A stretch of 10,908 nucleotides of DNA from an uncultured Planctomycetaceae bacterium (GTDB lineage: Bacteria > Planctomycetota > Planctomycetia > Pirellulales > UBA1268), in NCBI GenBank assembly GCA_903885855.1, contig CAISKG010000211.1, positions 1-10,908 on the forward strand, in the 5' to 3' direction. Shown in pieces: positions 1 through 9,791 of the stretch; within the stretch, counting starts at the first letter, position 1, and every line of letters begins with the position of its first letter. The position numbers and the translations under genes are program-made. The notes below the pieces were generated by a model. It was not told where the DNA came from and made no database searches. It saw only the letters and a list, made by a program, of their open reading frames with translations.

Positions 1-553
1 CGTCGGCACGGGGCGCATCGGCCGGGTGGCGGCGGAGATCTTCCGCGGCTTCGGGATGCGCGTGCTGGCCCACGATCCCGGCCCGGACGCGGCGTGGGCC
101 GCGGCCCACGGCGTGGAGTACGTCGCGCTCGACGAGCTGCTCGCGGCGGGCGACGTCGTCTCGCTCCACCTCCCACTCACGCCGCAGACGCACCACCTCA
201 TCGACGCCCGCACGGTGGCCCGGCTCAAGCCGGGGGCGATGCTCGTGAACACCAGCCGCGGGAAGCTGATCGACACCCCGGCGGTCATCGACGCCCTCAA
301 GCGCGGCCGGCTGGGGGGACTGGCGATCGACGTCTACGAGGAGGAGGAGGGGGTGTTCTTCGAGGATCTCTCGGGGCAGGTGCTGCAGGACGACCAGCTC
401 TCCCGCCTGCTGACCTTCCCCAACGTGCTCGTCACCGCCCACCAGGCCTTCCTGACGCGCGAGGCGCTCGGCGAGATCGCCCGGGTGACGGTCGACAACG
501 TCCTCCGCCGCGCCCGCGGCGAGCCCTTCCTGCCGGGCACGCAGCTGGCGTGA
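1..553 (+). CDS. ldhA: D-lactate dehydrogenase, C-terminal part (5' end outside window)
   Basis: This is a partial gene read in the frame starting at base 2; the 5' part lies outside the window and the stop is TGA at 551-553. About 183 residues are present, roughly the last 55% of a 330-residue enzyme. The fragment opens inside the NAD-binding Rossmann fold with a V-G-T-G-R-I-G dinucleotide loop. Family catalytic residues are visible: Arg in NTSRG (codon 257-259), Glu in the DVYEEE stretch (codon 344-346) and His in AHQAFLT (codon 440-442). The segments FFEDLSG and HQAFLT are typical of fermentative LdhA rather than of phosphoglycerate or glyoxylate dehydrogenases. The expected reaction is NADH-dependent reduction of pyruvate to D-lactate in the cytoplasm. 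A related 2-hydroxyacid dehydrogenase cannot be fully excluded without the N-terminal half. The gene converges on the M16 pair with an 18-bp gap. Confidence 0.9.
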   Translation, partial: VGTGRIGRVAAEIFRGFGMRVLAHDPGPDAAWAAAHGVEYVALDELLAAGDVVSLHLPLTPQTHHLIDARTVARLKPGAMLVNTSRGKLIDTPAVIDALKRGRLGGLAIDVYEEEEGVFFEDLSGQVLQDDQLSRLLTFPNVLVTAHQAFLTREALGEIARVTVDNVLRRARGEPFLPGTQLA

Positions 554-571
554 GCCCGGCGGCGGGGCGGC

Positions 572-2167
572 TCACTTCCCGGCGGGCACCGGCTTCTTCG
601 GGGCGCCCTGGCCGGCCGGGGCGGCGGGCTTGTCGGCCGGCTTCGGCGCGCCGGCCCCCTCCGGCAGCGGCTCGAGCGTGACCGGGTCGCGCACCGGCAG
701 GTGCGTCACCTTGCCGCCGAAGAACTGCGTCATCTTCGCACGCCCCTCGAGATCGCCGGCGGCGATCGCGTCCCAATCGCCCACCACCAGGATCGCCATC
801 TTCTCCGGATCGAGGTGCTTCTTCGCCACGCGCTGGAGATCCTCGCGCGTCACGGCGCTCACCTTGTCGCGGTAGGTCTTCCAGTAGTCGGCCGGGCGGT
901 CGGTCCACTCGTCGCTCACGAACACCCGCAGCATCGCCGGCTTGCTCTCGAACTGCCGGGGGAAGGTCTCGATCGCGGCGGCCTTCGCCGTCTCCAGCTC
1001 CTCGTAGCTCACCGGCTCGTCGCGCACCCCCTCGACGAGGTCGAGGATGATCTTCGTGGCCAGCGCCACGGTGGCGTTCTTGCTCTCGAAGGAGGCGCGG
1101 AACTGCCCGGGATACCAGACCTTCGGCACCACCGCCGAGCCCGCGGAGTAGGCCAGGCCCTCGTTGCTGCGCACCTGCTGCATGATCCGGCTGGTGAAGC
1201 CCGACCCACCGAGGATGTCGTTGAGGATGTCGAGCGGGATGGCGTCGGGGTCGTCGCGGCGGATGGAGCGCATCCCGATCGCCACCTTGCCCTGGGGGAT
1301 GTCCTTGGGCACGTGGTAGATGCCCGGGGCCAGCTCGGCGGTCGGGGCCTCCGGATCGGGCACGGCCGGCCCCTTCTTCCAGCCGGCGAACGCGGCGGCG
1401 AGCTTCTCGAGCATCGGCTTCTCCTCGAAGTCGCCCGAGACCGCCACGATCATGTTGCCGGGATGGTAGATGCGCCGGTGCAGCTCGCGCATGCGCTCGG
1501 TCGACATCGCGGCCACGCTCGCGCCGGTCGGCTCGCGGCTCTCGAAGTGGTCGGGGCCCCACAGCAGCCGGCGCCACTCGCGCGACATGATCGAGGCGGC
1601 GTCGTCGTTGCGCTGCTTGAGCGACTCCATGAGCCTGGCCTTGCTCGTGCGCAGCCGCCCCTCGTCGAGCGCCGGCTCGCGGAGCATCTCCACGAACAGC
1701 TTCAGGCTCTCGTCGAGGTTGGCCGTGAGGCAATTCATCGAGGCGGTGGTGAAGGCATCGTTGCTCTGCACGCCGATGCGGGTGGCGAGGAAGTCGAGCG
1801 CCTCGTCGAACTCCGCCGGCGAGGCCGAGGCGGTGCCCCCCTCGCGCACCAGGCTCGCGGTGGCCCCGGCCAGGCCGGGGACGTCGGCCGGATCGAGCGA
1901 CGCGCCCCCCTTGAACGTGATCGAGACGGTGACGAGGGGGAATTCGTGCGTGGGGGCCACGTACACCGGCGTGCCGTCGGGCAGGGTGCGCCGGAACTGC
2001 TTCGCGTCGGGCACCTCGAAATCGAGCGGCGCGAAGACGATCTCCTCCGGCCGCCCGGGGAGATCGGCGCCCGGGGGCTCGTCGCCGCGCGCTCCCGGAA
2101 GCGCCGTCACGAGGGGCGCGGCCACGAGGAGGAGGGCCCGCAGGAGGGGAAGCGTCGAGCGCGGCAT
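572..2167 (-). CDS. M16 family peptidase-like protein, non-catalytic (R/Y) subunit, secreted
   Basis: 531 residues starting at the ATG at 2167-2165. The open frame continues upstream without another convincing start. An AGGTG lies about 7 nt upstream, and a signal peptide follows at once (MPRSTLPLLR, then a Leu/Val/Ala core, with cleavage likely near residue 25-29), so export is expected. The protein has the two-lobed M16 layout: an N-terminal domain at about 45-270 and a C-terminal domain at about 275-490. It ends in a Pro/Ala/Lys-rich tail (about 500-531) that may be flexible. The zinc motif HXXEH is missing; the aligned positions are Ala104, Val107 and Arg108. The C-terminal domain keeps the Arg/Tyr pair (R333, Y340 in VRSNEGLAY) that holds substrate in M16B enzymes. 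It lies 71 bp downstream of the HXXEH-bearing paralogue, with which it probably forms one enzyme. An independent chaperone-like role is possible but less likely. Confidence 0.9.
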   Translation of the reverse strand: MPRSTLPLLRALLLVAAPLVTALPGARGDEPPGADLPGRPEEIVFAPLDFEVPDAKQFRRTLPDGTPVYVAPTHEFPLVTVSITFKGGASLDPADVPGLAGATASLVREGGTASASPAEFDEALDFLATRIGVQSNDAFTTASMNCLTANLDESLKLFVEMLREPALDEGRLRTSKARLMESLKQRNDDAASIMSREWRRLLWGPDHFESREPTGASVAAMSTERMRELHRRIYHPGNMIVAVSGDFEEKPMLEKLAAAFAGWKKGPAVPDPEAPTAELAPGIYHVPKDIPQGKVAIGMRSIRRDDPDAIPLDILNDILGGSGFTSRIMQQVRSNEGLAYSAGSAVVPKVWYPGQFRASFESKNATVALATKIILDLVEGVRDEPVSYEELETAKAAAIETFPRQFESKPAMLRVFVSDEWTDRPADYWKTYRDKVSAVTREDLQRVAKKHLDPEKMAILVVGDWDAIAAGDLEGRAKMTQFFGGKVTHLPVRDPVTLEPLPEGAGAPKPADKPAAPAGQGAPKKPVPAGK

Positions 2168-2238
2168 GGGAGGCACCTGGGAAATCGGGAGAGTGGGGAG
2201 GACGCGACGGGGGGGCGGGGCCGGGTCGGAAGCGCGGG

Positions 2239-3849
2239 TCACTGGCCGCCGGCGGGCGCGGCGGGCAGCTCTGGGCCGCCGGCGGGCGCGGCAGCCCGCC
2301 GCAGGTACGTGGCGACCGAGCGGTTGGTGGGGGCGAAATAGGCGTTGGCGACGCGGCGGATGTCGGCCGCCGTCACCGCCTCGTACTTCCGCGGGCCCTC
2401 GTTGATCTCGCTCCAGTCGAGGGTGGCCTCGGCCACCGCCAGCTGCACCATGAGCGACATGTTGCTCTCCAGGCGCCGGTAGTTGCCCGCGGCGACCCGG
2501 TTCTTCACCTTGCGCAGCTCGCGCTCGGGAACCTCCTCGGCCTGGAGCTTCGCGAGCTCCTCGTACCAGGCCTCCTCGAGCTGCGCCGGCGTGGCCTCGC
2601 CGCGCGCCTGGGCCTCGATGGCGAACAGGCCCGCGTACTTGCGGGTGTCGGACGTGGCCTGGGCGCCGGCGGCGATCCCGCGCCCCTCCACCATGCCGGT
2701 GTAGAGCCGGCCGGTGCGCTCGTTGAGGATCTCGGCGAGCATGTCGAGCGGGTAGCTGTCGACGTGCCCGGCGGGGACGGTGTGGTAGCGGATCTCGACG
2801 GCCGGCGGGAAATCCCCCTCGGCGTTCATCCGCTGCTCGGCCAGCTGCTCCACCTCGAGCGTCACCACCGGCGGGGGCCGCCGGGTGCCGGCGTCGAGCC
2901 GCGAGAAGTAGCGCGTGATGTCGGCCTTGGCGCGGGCCGGGTCGAAGTCGCCGACCACGATCCCCACGAGGTTGCCGGGGCGGTAGTAGACGTTCCAGTA
3001 ATCCTGCGCCTGCTCCTCGGTGTAGCTGTTGAGGTCGCTGGGCCAGCCGATCACCGGCCAGGAGTAGCCGCAGGAAGCCCAGAACATGCTGTCGAACTGC
3101 TCCTGGAAGCGCCCGGTGGGGGTGCTGTCGGTGCGCAGCCGGCGCTCCTCGTGAACCACGTCGCGCTCCGAATAGAACTCCCGGAAGACGCTGTCGTGGA
3201 GCCGGTCGCTCTCCATCCAGGCCCACAGCTCGAGCTTGTTGGAGGGGACGGTGATGAAATAGAAGGTCAGGTCGTAGCTGGTGAAGGCGTTCATGCCGCT
3301 GCCGCCCGCCTTCGTGTAGACCTGGTCGAACTCGTCCTTGACGATCGTCGCCCCCTCGGCGCCCGCGTCGCCGCGGCCCTGCTGGGTGCGGATCAGCCCG
3401 TCGAGGCGCGTGCGCAGCTGCCGCAGCCGGTCGCTGTCGTTGGCCGGATCCCAGGGATCGTCGATCTCCCCGCGGAGGAAGCGGTCGTACTGCTCCGTCC
3501 AGACGAGGTTCGTGATCTGCTCGCGCACGCGCCGCTGCTCGACGCGCAGCGTCGCGTCGCGCTCAGGATCGCGGGTCCCGATGGTGTCGGTCCCCTTGAA
3601 CATCATGTGCTCGAAGAAGTGGCTGATGCCGGTGATGCCGGGGCGCTCGTTGACGCTCCCCACCTTCGCCACCCAGCCGGCGCTGACGACGTTGGGCTGG
3701 TCGGTGCGCGGCACGAGGAGGAACTGCATCCCGTTGGGGAGCGTGAATTCCTCCACCGCCACCTGCTGGCCGGGGAGGGTGCCGGCCAGGCCGAGGACGA
3801 GGAGCGCCGCCAGGAGGGGTGCGGCGGCGCGACGGGACGGGCGGAACAT
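2239..3849 (-). CDS. M16 family zinc metallopeptidase, catalytic (HXXEH) subunit, secreted
   Basis: 536 residues. The start chosen is the ATG at 3849-3847 because a clean signal peptide follows (MFRPSRR, hydrophobic core at 8-23, small residues before Gln28). An in-frame ATG 20 codons upstream would put charged residues and the promoter inside the protein. No clear SD is seen. The zinc and catalytic motif is HFFEH at residues 77-81 (bases 3607-3621). The distal zinc-ligand Glu is probably E235 in the ERDVVHEE stretch. Between them lies an insertion of about 85 residues, charged and probably helical (about 90-180). Only after it comes the MNAFTSYDLTFY strand region that normally follows the helix directly. 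The C-terminal domain lacks the Arg/Tyr pair (Val387 and Ala394 stand there), which complements the partner encoded downstream. The tail carries two APAGG blocks. The expected role is a periplasmic or extracellular peptide-degrading or processing protease acting as a heterodimer. Confidence 0.92.
   Translation of the reverse strand: MFRPSRRAAAPLLAALLVLGLAGTLPGQQVAVEEFTLPNGMQFLLVPRTDQPNVVSAGWVAKVGSVNERPGITGISHFFEHMMFKGTDTIGTRDPERDATLRVEQRRVREQITNLVWTEQYDRFLRGEIDDPWDPANDSDRLRQLRTRLDGLIRTQQGRGDAGAEGATIVKDEFDQVYTKAGGSGMNAFTSYDLTFYFITVPSNKLELWAWMESDRLHDSVFREFYSERDVVHEERRLRTDSTPTGRFQEQFDSMFWASCGYSWPVIGWPSDLNSYTEEQAQDYWNVYYRPGNLVGIVVGDFDPARAKADITRYFSRLDAGTRRPPPVVTLEVEQLAEQRMNAEGDFPPAVEIRYHTVPAGHVDSYPLDMLAEILNERTGRLYTGMVEGRGIAAGAQATSDTRKYAGLFAIEAQARGEATPAQLEEAWYEELAKLQAEEVPERELRKVKNRVAAGNYRRLESNMSLMVQLAVAEATLDWSEINEGPRKYEAVTAADIRRVANAYFAPTNRSVATYLRRAAAPAGGPELPAAPAGGQ
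2244..2292. repeat. 19-bp direct repeat encoding APAGG blocks at the M16 C-terminus
   Basis: GGCCGCCGGCGGGCGCGGC occurs at 2244-2262 and again at 2274-2292, exactly 30 bp (10 codons) apart and in the same frame. It encodes the repeated A-P-A-G-G blocks in the Pro/Ala/Gly tail of the catalytic M16 subunit. The identical codons suggest a recent internal duplication, although the high GC content limits codon choice. Confidence 0.75.
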
Positions 3850-3891
3850 GGCGAAGCCCCGGGGGGGAAGCGTGTCGGAACGGTGCCGGGC

Positions 3892-3900
3892 GTTATAGCA
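3892..3900 (-). promoter_or_regulatory. Extended -10 promoter element for the M16 peptidase pair
   Basis: On the minus strand the sequence reads TGC-TATAAC (3900-3892), an extended -10 box matching TGnTATAAT at all but the last position. No good -35 is found at the usual distance, which is common for extended -10 promoters. It would give a leader of about 36 nt before the ATG at 3849. It stands out in otherwise GC-only DNA and lies just downstream of the purU stop hairpin. Confidence 0.5.
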
Positions 3901-3918
3901 GCCCCCCATTCCCGCGGG

Positions 3919-3933
3919 GAGCGGCCCGGCCGC

Positions 3934-3935
<2 letters not shown>
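3919..3935 (-). terminator. GC hairpin overlapping the purU stop codon
   Basis: GAGCGGCC and GGCCGCTC form an 8-bp perfect inverted repeat around one central base. Its promoter-distal arm relative to M16 overlaps two bases of the purU stop codon (3936-3934). It has no following T-tract on the minus strand, so it is at best a weak or Rho-assisted terminator or an mRNA-stabilising end. Its place before the M16 promoter-like sequence supports two transcription units. Confidence 0.38.
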
Positions 3936-7289
<3,354 letters not shown>

Positions 7290-7308
7290 GGGGGGCTCCC
7301 TCGGTGCG

Positions 7309-7333
7309 ACGGCCCGCGGGCCGTGGGGCCCCA
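7309..7333. repeat. Two abutting perfect palindromes in the divergent intergenic region
   Basis: Bases 7309-7324 (ACGGCCCGCGGGCCGT) form a perfect 16-bp palindrome. Bases 7324-7333 (TGGGGCCCCA) form a perfect 10-bp palindrome sharing one base with it. They lie between the start of the ATPase gene (7289, minus) and the phosphatase gene (plus). They could be an operator for a dimeric regulator, or a leader hairpin just upstream of the ATPase ribosome binding site. The high GC content makes chance palindromes more likely than usual. Confidence 0.6.
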
Positions 7334-7362
7334 TTTCACACCCGCGCGGCGCGGACGGGCAA
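7333..7362 (-). promoter_or_regulatory. Possible sigma70-type promoter for the ATPase-purU unit
   Basis: Read on the minus strand, TTGCCC (7362-7357) and TGAAAT (7338-7333) are separated by 18 bp, each matching four of six consensus bases. The -10 lies in the only short AT-rich patch of the divergent region. Transcription would start near 7326, so the 16-bp palindrome at 7309-7324 would fall at the very start of the leader. This is a weak match in GC-rich DNA and is inferred only from sequence. Confidence 0.28.
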
Positions 7363-7366
7363 CAGC

Positions 7367-7393
7367 ATCGCTCCGGGGGGCGCCCGGGGCGAT
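7367..7393 (+). promoter_or_regulatory. Hairpin in the leader of the receiver-phosphatase gene
   Basis: Bases 7367-7376 (ATCGCTCCGG) pair with 7384-7393 (CCGGGGCGAT) over ten base pairs, with one G.U pair and a 7-nt loop. The hairpin ends 24 nt before the ATG at 7418. If it lies on the transcript it could affect translation of the gene, which has no visible SD. It could equally be a DNA-level inverted repeat. No T-tract follows, so it does not look like a terminator. Confidence 0.4.
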
Positions 7394-7417
7394 CCGTCGC
7401 TTCCCCCTCCGCGCTCC

Positions 7418-8707
7418 ATGGGGCACACTTCTGGAGCCCCCCGCCCTGCTCGGCCCGTGGACCCCGCCGTGACCGGCTCCGCCCCGCCTTCCGCCGACAC
7501 TCCGCCGCCCGGCACGGGGCCCCGGCCCGTCGTGCTGCTCGTCGACGACCAGCCGATCATCGGCGAGGCGGTGCGGCGGATGCTCGCCGGCGACGACGCA
7601 CCGGCCTTCCACTACTGCCGTGAGCCGGCCGCCGCCCTCGACACCGCCGGCGCGCTCGGGCCCACGGTGATCCTCCTCGACCTGGTGATGCCTGAGCTCG
7701 ACGGCATCGAGCTGCTGCGCCGCTTCCGCGCCGAGGAGCGCTTCCGCGACGTGCCGATCATCGTCCTCTCCACCAAGGAAGACCCGGCCATCAAGGCGGA
7801 GGCCTTCTCCCTCGGCGCGAGCGACTATCTCGTCAAGCTCCCCGACCGCGTGGAGCTGCTCGCGCGCATCCGCCATCATTCGCGCGGCTACACGGCGCTC
7901 GTCGAGCGCAACGCCGCCTTCGAGGCGCTGCGCCAGAGCCGCGAATTGCTCGCCGCCGACATCGCCACCGCCGCCCGCTACGTGCGCTCGCTGATCCCGC
8001 CGCCCGGGCCCGTCGGCATGCTCGCGGCGGACTGGCGGTTCGTGCCGTCGGCCTCGCTCGGGGGCGACGCCTTCGGCTACCACGCGCTCGACGACGACCA
8101 TGTCGCCATCTACCTGCTCGACGTCTGCGGCCACGGCGTGGGGGCGGCGCTGTTGAGCGTCTCGGTGCTGAGCGCCGTGCGCGCCGAGGTGCTGCCGAGC
8201 ACCGACTTCCAGACCCCCGAGAGCGTGCTCGCGGCCCTCAACCGGGCGTTCCCGATGGAGCGTCACGACGGCATGTTCTTCACGATGTGGTACGGGGTCT
8301 ACGAGCGTCAGAGCCGGCGCCTCCGCTGGGCCGGCGGGGGACACCCCCCGGCGTTCCTCGTGCCCCCCCCCTCCCCCGGCCAAGCGCCGGCGACGATCCC
8401 CCTCGACTCCGACGGACCGCTGGTGGGGGCGATCGAGGGGGTGGAGTTCAGCGGGAGCGAGGTCGCGGTCCCCCCCGGCTCACGCCTCTTCGTGTTCAGC
8501 GACGGGGCGTTCGAGATCGTGCGGCCGGGCGGGGGCATGTGGTCGCTGGCGGAATTCCGCGGCTTTCTCGCCTCCGAGGCAGGCGCGGGGGGGGCGGCCG
8601 GGGCCGGGCTGGACCACCTGCTGGCCCATGCCCGGGGGCTGGCGGGGCACGCGCCGCTGCTCGACGACCTTTCGATCCTGGCCATCGACTTCCCGGCGGG
8701 GGCGTGA
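7418..8707 (+). CDS. Response regulator with receiver domain and PP2C (SpoIIE-type) phosphatase output
   Basis: 429 residues from the ATG at 7418. GTG starts at 7457 (416 aa) or 7469 (412 aa) are also possible because none has a clear SD and the first 36 residues are Pro/Ala-rich. The receiver domain (about 37-155) has acidic D43 and D44, phospho-acceptor D88 in LLDLVMPE, S118/T119, and K140 in YLVKLPD. The KLPD form and the following ARIRHHSRGY resemble the WspR receiver. A helical linker (about 158-195) ends in the LIPPP turn typical of RsbU-like enzymes. The PP2C domain (about 200-427) shows metal-binding aspartates D217 (SLGGDAFG), D235 (LLDVCGHG), D362 (FSDG) and D417 (LLDDLS). The expected role is a cytoplasmic Ser/Thr phosphatase controlled by phosphorylation, probably acting on an anti-anti-sigma (STAS) protein. 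No kinase or STAS gene is adjacent. Confidence 0.93.
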   Translation: MGHTSGAPRPARPVDPAVTGSAPPSADTPPPGTGPRPVVLLVDDQPIIGEAVRRMLAGDDAPAFHYCREPAAALDTAGALGPTVILLDLVMPELDGIELLRRFRAEERFRDVPIIVLSTKEDPAIKAEAFSLGASDYLVKLPDRVELLARIRHHSRGYTALVERNAAFEALRQSRELLAADIATAARYVRSLIPPPGPVGMLAADWRFVPSASLGGDAFGYHALDDDHVAIYLLDVCGHGVGAALLSVSVLSAVRAEVLPSTDFQTPESVLAALNRAFPMERHDGMFFTMWYGVYERQSRRLRWAGGGHPPAFLVPPPSPGQAPATIPLDSDGPLVGAIEGVEFSGSEVAVPPGSRLFVFSDGAFEIVRPGGGMWSLAEFRGFLASEAGAGGAAGAGLDHLLAHARGLAGHAPLLDDLSILAIDFPAGA

Positions 8708-8735
8708 GCCCGGGAGCGCCGCCCCGGCCTGCCGA

Positions 8736-8783
8736 ACCCCCACTGCGAGGGGTCCGCCAGGGCGGGTTCCCGGCGAAACCGCC
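8736..8783 (+). terminator. Possible termination/processing hairpins after the phosphatase gene
   Basis: Two inverted repeats follow the stop at 8707. ACCCC (8736-8740) pairs with GGGGT (8749-8753). GGCGGGTT (8761-8768) pairs with AAACCGCC (8776-8783), with one mismatch and a 7-nt loop. Neither has a good T-tract. They separate the phosphatase gene from the tRNA promoter, so weak or Rho-assisted termination here is reasonable but unproven. Confidence 0.28.
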
Positions 8784-8794
8784 GCCGGGTCGTC

Positions 8795-8822
8795 TTGATT
8801 GCGGCTCCCGAATCCGTATGCT
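8795..8822 (+). promoter_or_regulatory. Probable sigma70-type promoter of the tRNA-tuf cluster
   Basis: TTGATT (8795-8800) and TATGCT (8817-8822) are separated by 16 bp, each with four of six consensus matches. They stand out as the most AT-rich stretch before the first tRNA. Transcription would begin near 8829, about 23 nt before the mature 5' end of tRNA-Thr. The region just after the -10 contains TCCCGTCCCGGG, which would give the GC-rich discriminator common at stringently controlled stable-RNA promoters. That regulatory reading is inference. Confidence 0.5.
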
Positions 8823-8851
8823 CAAACGTTTCCCGTCCCGGGATCCGGCTG

Positions 8852-8924
8852 GCTAGCGTAGCTCAATTGGCAGAGCAACTGATTTGTAATCAGTAGGTTG
8901 CGGGTTCAACTCCCGCCGCTAGCT
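8852..8924 (+). tRNA. tRNA-Thr (anticodon TGT)
   Basis: 73 nt with a full cloverleaf. The acceptor stem GCTAGCG pairs with CGCTAGC (7 bp), with D-stem GCTC/GAGC, anticodon stem ACTGA/TCAGT and T-stem GCGGG/CCCGC with loop TTCAACT. The 7-nt loop TTTGTAA puts anticodon TGT at 8885-8887, reading ACA. The discriminator base is T8924 and CCA is not encoded, so it must be added enzymatically. It is the first of four tRNAs before tuf and matches the position of thrU in the E. coli tufB operon. Confidence 0.97.
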
Positions 8925-9148
8925 CACTGCGTTCTTGGCCGGTTCGGCGCTCCATGTGGGCACGGCTCGCTCCTTCGGCGGCCGTCGCCGCGATGGCGCC
9001 GTCCGTGCGGGGATCCCCGGTGATCGCGGGAACGTGTCGTGCCGGTCCGTCGCCGCGGACGGTCCGACGCCTTCGTGACGATGTCCTGCGTTCGAGGCCA
9101 GCCAGAATCGAATCAGCATCCACCGACACACCCAGACGTCTACTCCAG

Positions 9149-9230
9149 GGGGAGTTTCCCGAGCGGTCAAAGGGGCTTGACTGTAAATCAAGTGGCTCTG
9201 CCTTCGCAGGTTCGAATCCTGCACTCCCCA
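9149..9230 (+). tRNA. tRNA-Tyr (anticodon GTA)
   Basis: 82 nt, with the long variable arm expected of bacterial tRNA-Tyr. The acceptor stem GGGGAGT pairs with ACTCCCC (9223-9229), and the discriminator is A9230. Anticodon stem CTTGA/TCAAG encloses CTGTAAA, placing GTA at 9183-9185. The T-arm is GCAGG-TTCGAAT-CCTGC. CCA is not encoded. The gene lies 224 bp after tRNA-Thr(TGT), far wider than the few bases I recall for the E. coli counterpart. Confidence 0.97.
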
Positions 9231-9296
9231 CTCCAGCCACGCCGATCCACCAGCGGATTCCACGCCACCCCAGCGACCTTCGTCCCCACCGCCCCC

Positions 9297-9322
9297 GAGT
9301 CCCTGAGCCGAGTCCCTGAGCC
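9297..9322 (+). repeat. 13-bp perfect tandem duplication in the Tyr-Gly tRNA spacer
   Basis: GAGTCCCTGAGCC occurs at 9297-9309 and again immediately at 9310-9322, without mismatch. CC precedes each copy, so the shared word extends to 15 bp with overlap. It lies in the 259-bp non-coding spacer between tRNA-Tyr and tRNA-Gly. It may be a slippage product, which would fit a spacer under weak constraint. No function is evident. Confidence 0.85.
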
Positions 9323-9489
9323 CAGCCGTCCCGACGCCAGCGAGCGTCCGAACCCAACACCACCGACCGCCCCGCGGGGCGAGGAGAGAGATCCGAATCC
9401 GAGCATGACGGAAGAGCCGTCGAGACCGCGGAGGGCCCCGGTAAGGAGCGCGTCAACCGCCGCCGGAATCGCCCCCGCGCGAGCCCCAC

Positions 9490-9560
9490 GCGGGTGTAGC
9501 TCAATGGTAGAGCAATAGCCTTCCAAGCTAAAGACGAGGGTTCGATTCCCTTCACCCGCT
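9490..9560 (+). tRNA. tRNA-Gly (anticodon TCC)
   Basis: 71 nt. The acceptor stem GCGGGTG pairs with CACCCGC (9553-9559), with discriminator T9560. The D-arm is GCTC-AATGGTA-GAGC. The anticodon loop CTTCCAA places TCC at 9522-9524, reading GGA (and GGG by wobble). The T-stem GAGGG/CCCTT has an A-U pair and a G.U pair. The anticodon stem ATAGC/GCTAA has an A.A mismatch at its outer pair (9515 with 9531), and the variable loop is 4 nt. CCA is not encoded. The position matches glyT of the E. coli tufB operon. Confidence 0.95.
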
Positions 9561-9646
9561 CCTCCGCGAAACCGCCGCACAATCGCCCCATCCCGACCCC
9601 ACCCTCACGCCCACACCGCCCCCGACCCGATCCCGTCACCCACCCC

Positions 9647-9720
<74 letters not shown>

Positions 9721-9727
9721 CCGGGAG

Positions 9728-9746
9728 TCCGGGGCTTCCCCCCGGA
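9728..9746 (+). terminator. Strong hairpin just after tRNA-Thr(GGT); processing or attenuation element
   Basis: TCCGGGG (9728-9734) and CCCCGGA (9740-9746) form a perfect 7-bp stem with a 5-nt loop, 8 nt after the tRNA 3' end. There is no T-tract, so full intrinsic termination is unlikely. It may protect or expose the tRNA 3' end to ribonucleases, or reduce read-through into tuf. The role is inferred. Confidence 0.35.
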
Positions 9747-9763
9747 TGCCGCACCGCCCACCG

Positions 9764-9791
9764 TTCACGACCCCGTCCGCTTCGGTAGATT
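9764..9791 (+). promoter_or_regulatory. Weak candidate promoter proximal to tuf
   Basis: TTCACG (9764-9769) and TAGATT (9786-9791) are 16 bp apart, each with four of six consensus matches. A start near 9798 would give tuf its own leader of about 75 nt, including a small hairpin (GCAGGC 9823-9828 with GCCTGC 9834-9839). Read-through from the tRNA promoter is an equally good explanation for tuf expression. Confidence 0.22.

Noticed and set aside
554..571. Possible bidirectional terminator between the convergent ldhA and M16 stops
   Set aside because: The 18-bp gap holds no clear inverted repeat or T-tract on either strand.
2168..2238. Possible separate promoter or hairpin between the two M16 genes
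   Set aside because: The gap is pyrimidine-rich on the coding strand, with no -10-like box or stem; the two genes are best read as one unit.
701..2341. 546-codon open frame on the plus strand opposite the M16 R/Y subunit
   Set aside because: The translation is rich in His, Arg, Gly and Ala with no domain features. It is the antisense shadow of a well-supported gene in high-GC DNA, where stops are rare.
9008..9019. 12-bp palindrome CGGGGATCCCCG in the Thr-Tyr tRNA spacer
   Set aside because: Isolated and GC-rich, at a level expected by chance here; no supporting promoter or gene context.
8890..9639. Open frames on both strands crossing the tRNA spacers
   Set aside because: They run through intact tRNA genes, lack ribosome binding sites and have no domain features. 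The RVKGIEPSSLAWK-type stretches are translated tRNA sequence, a well-known annotation artefact.
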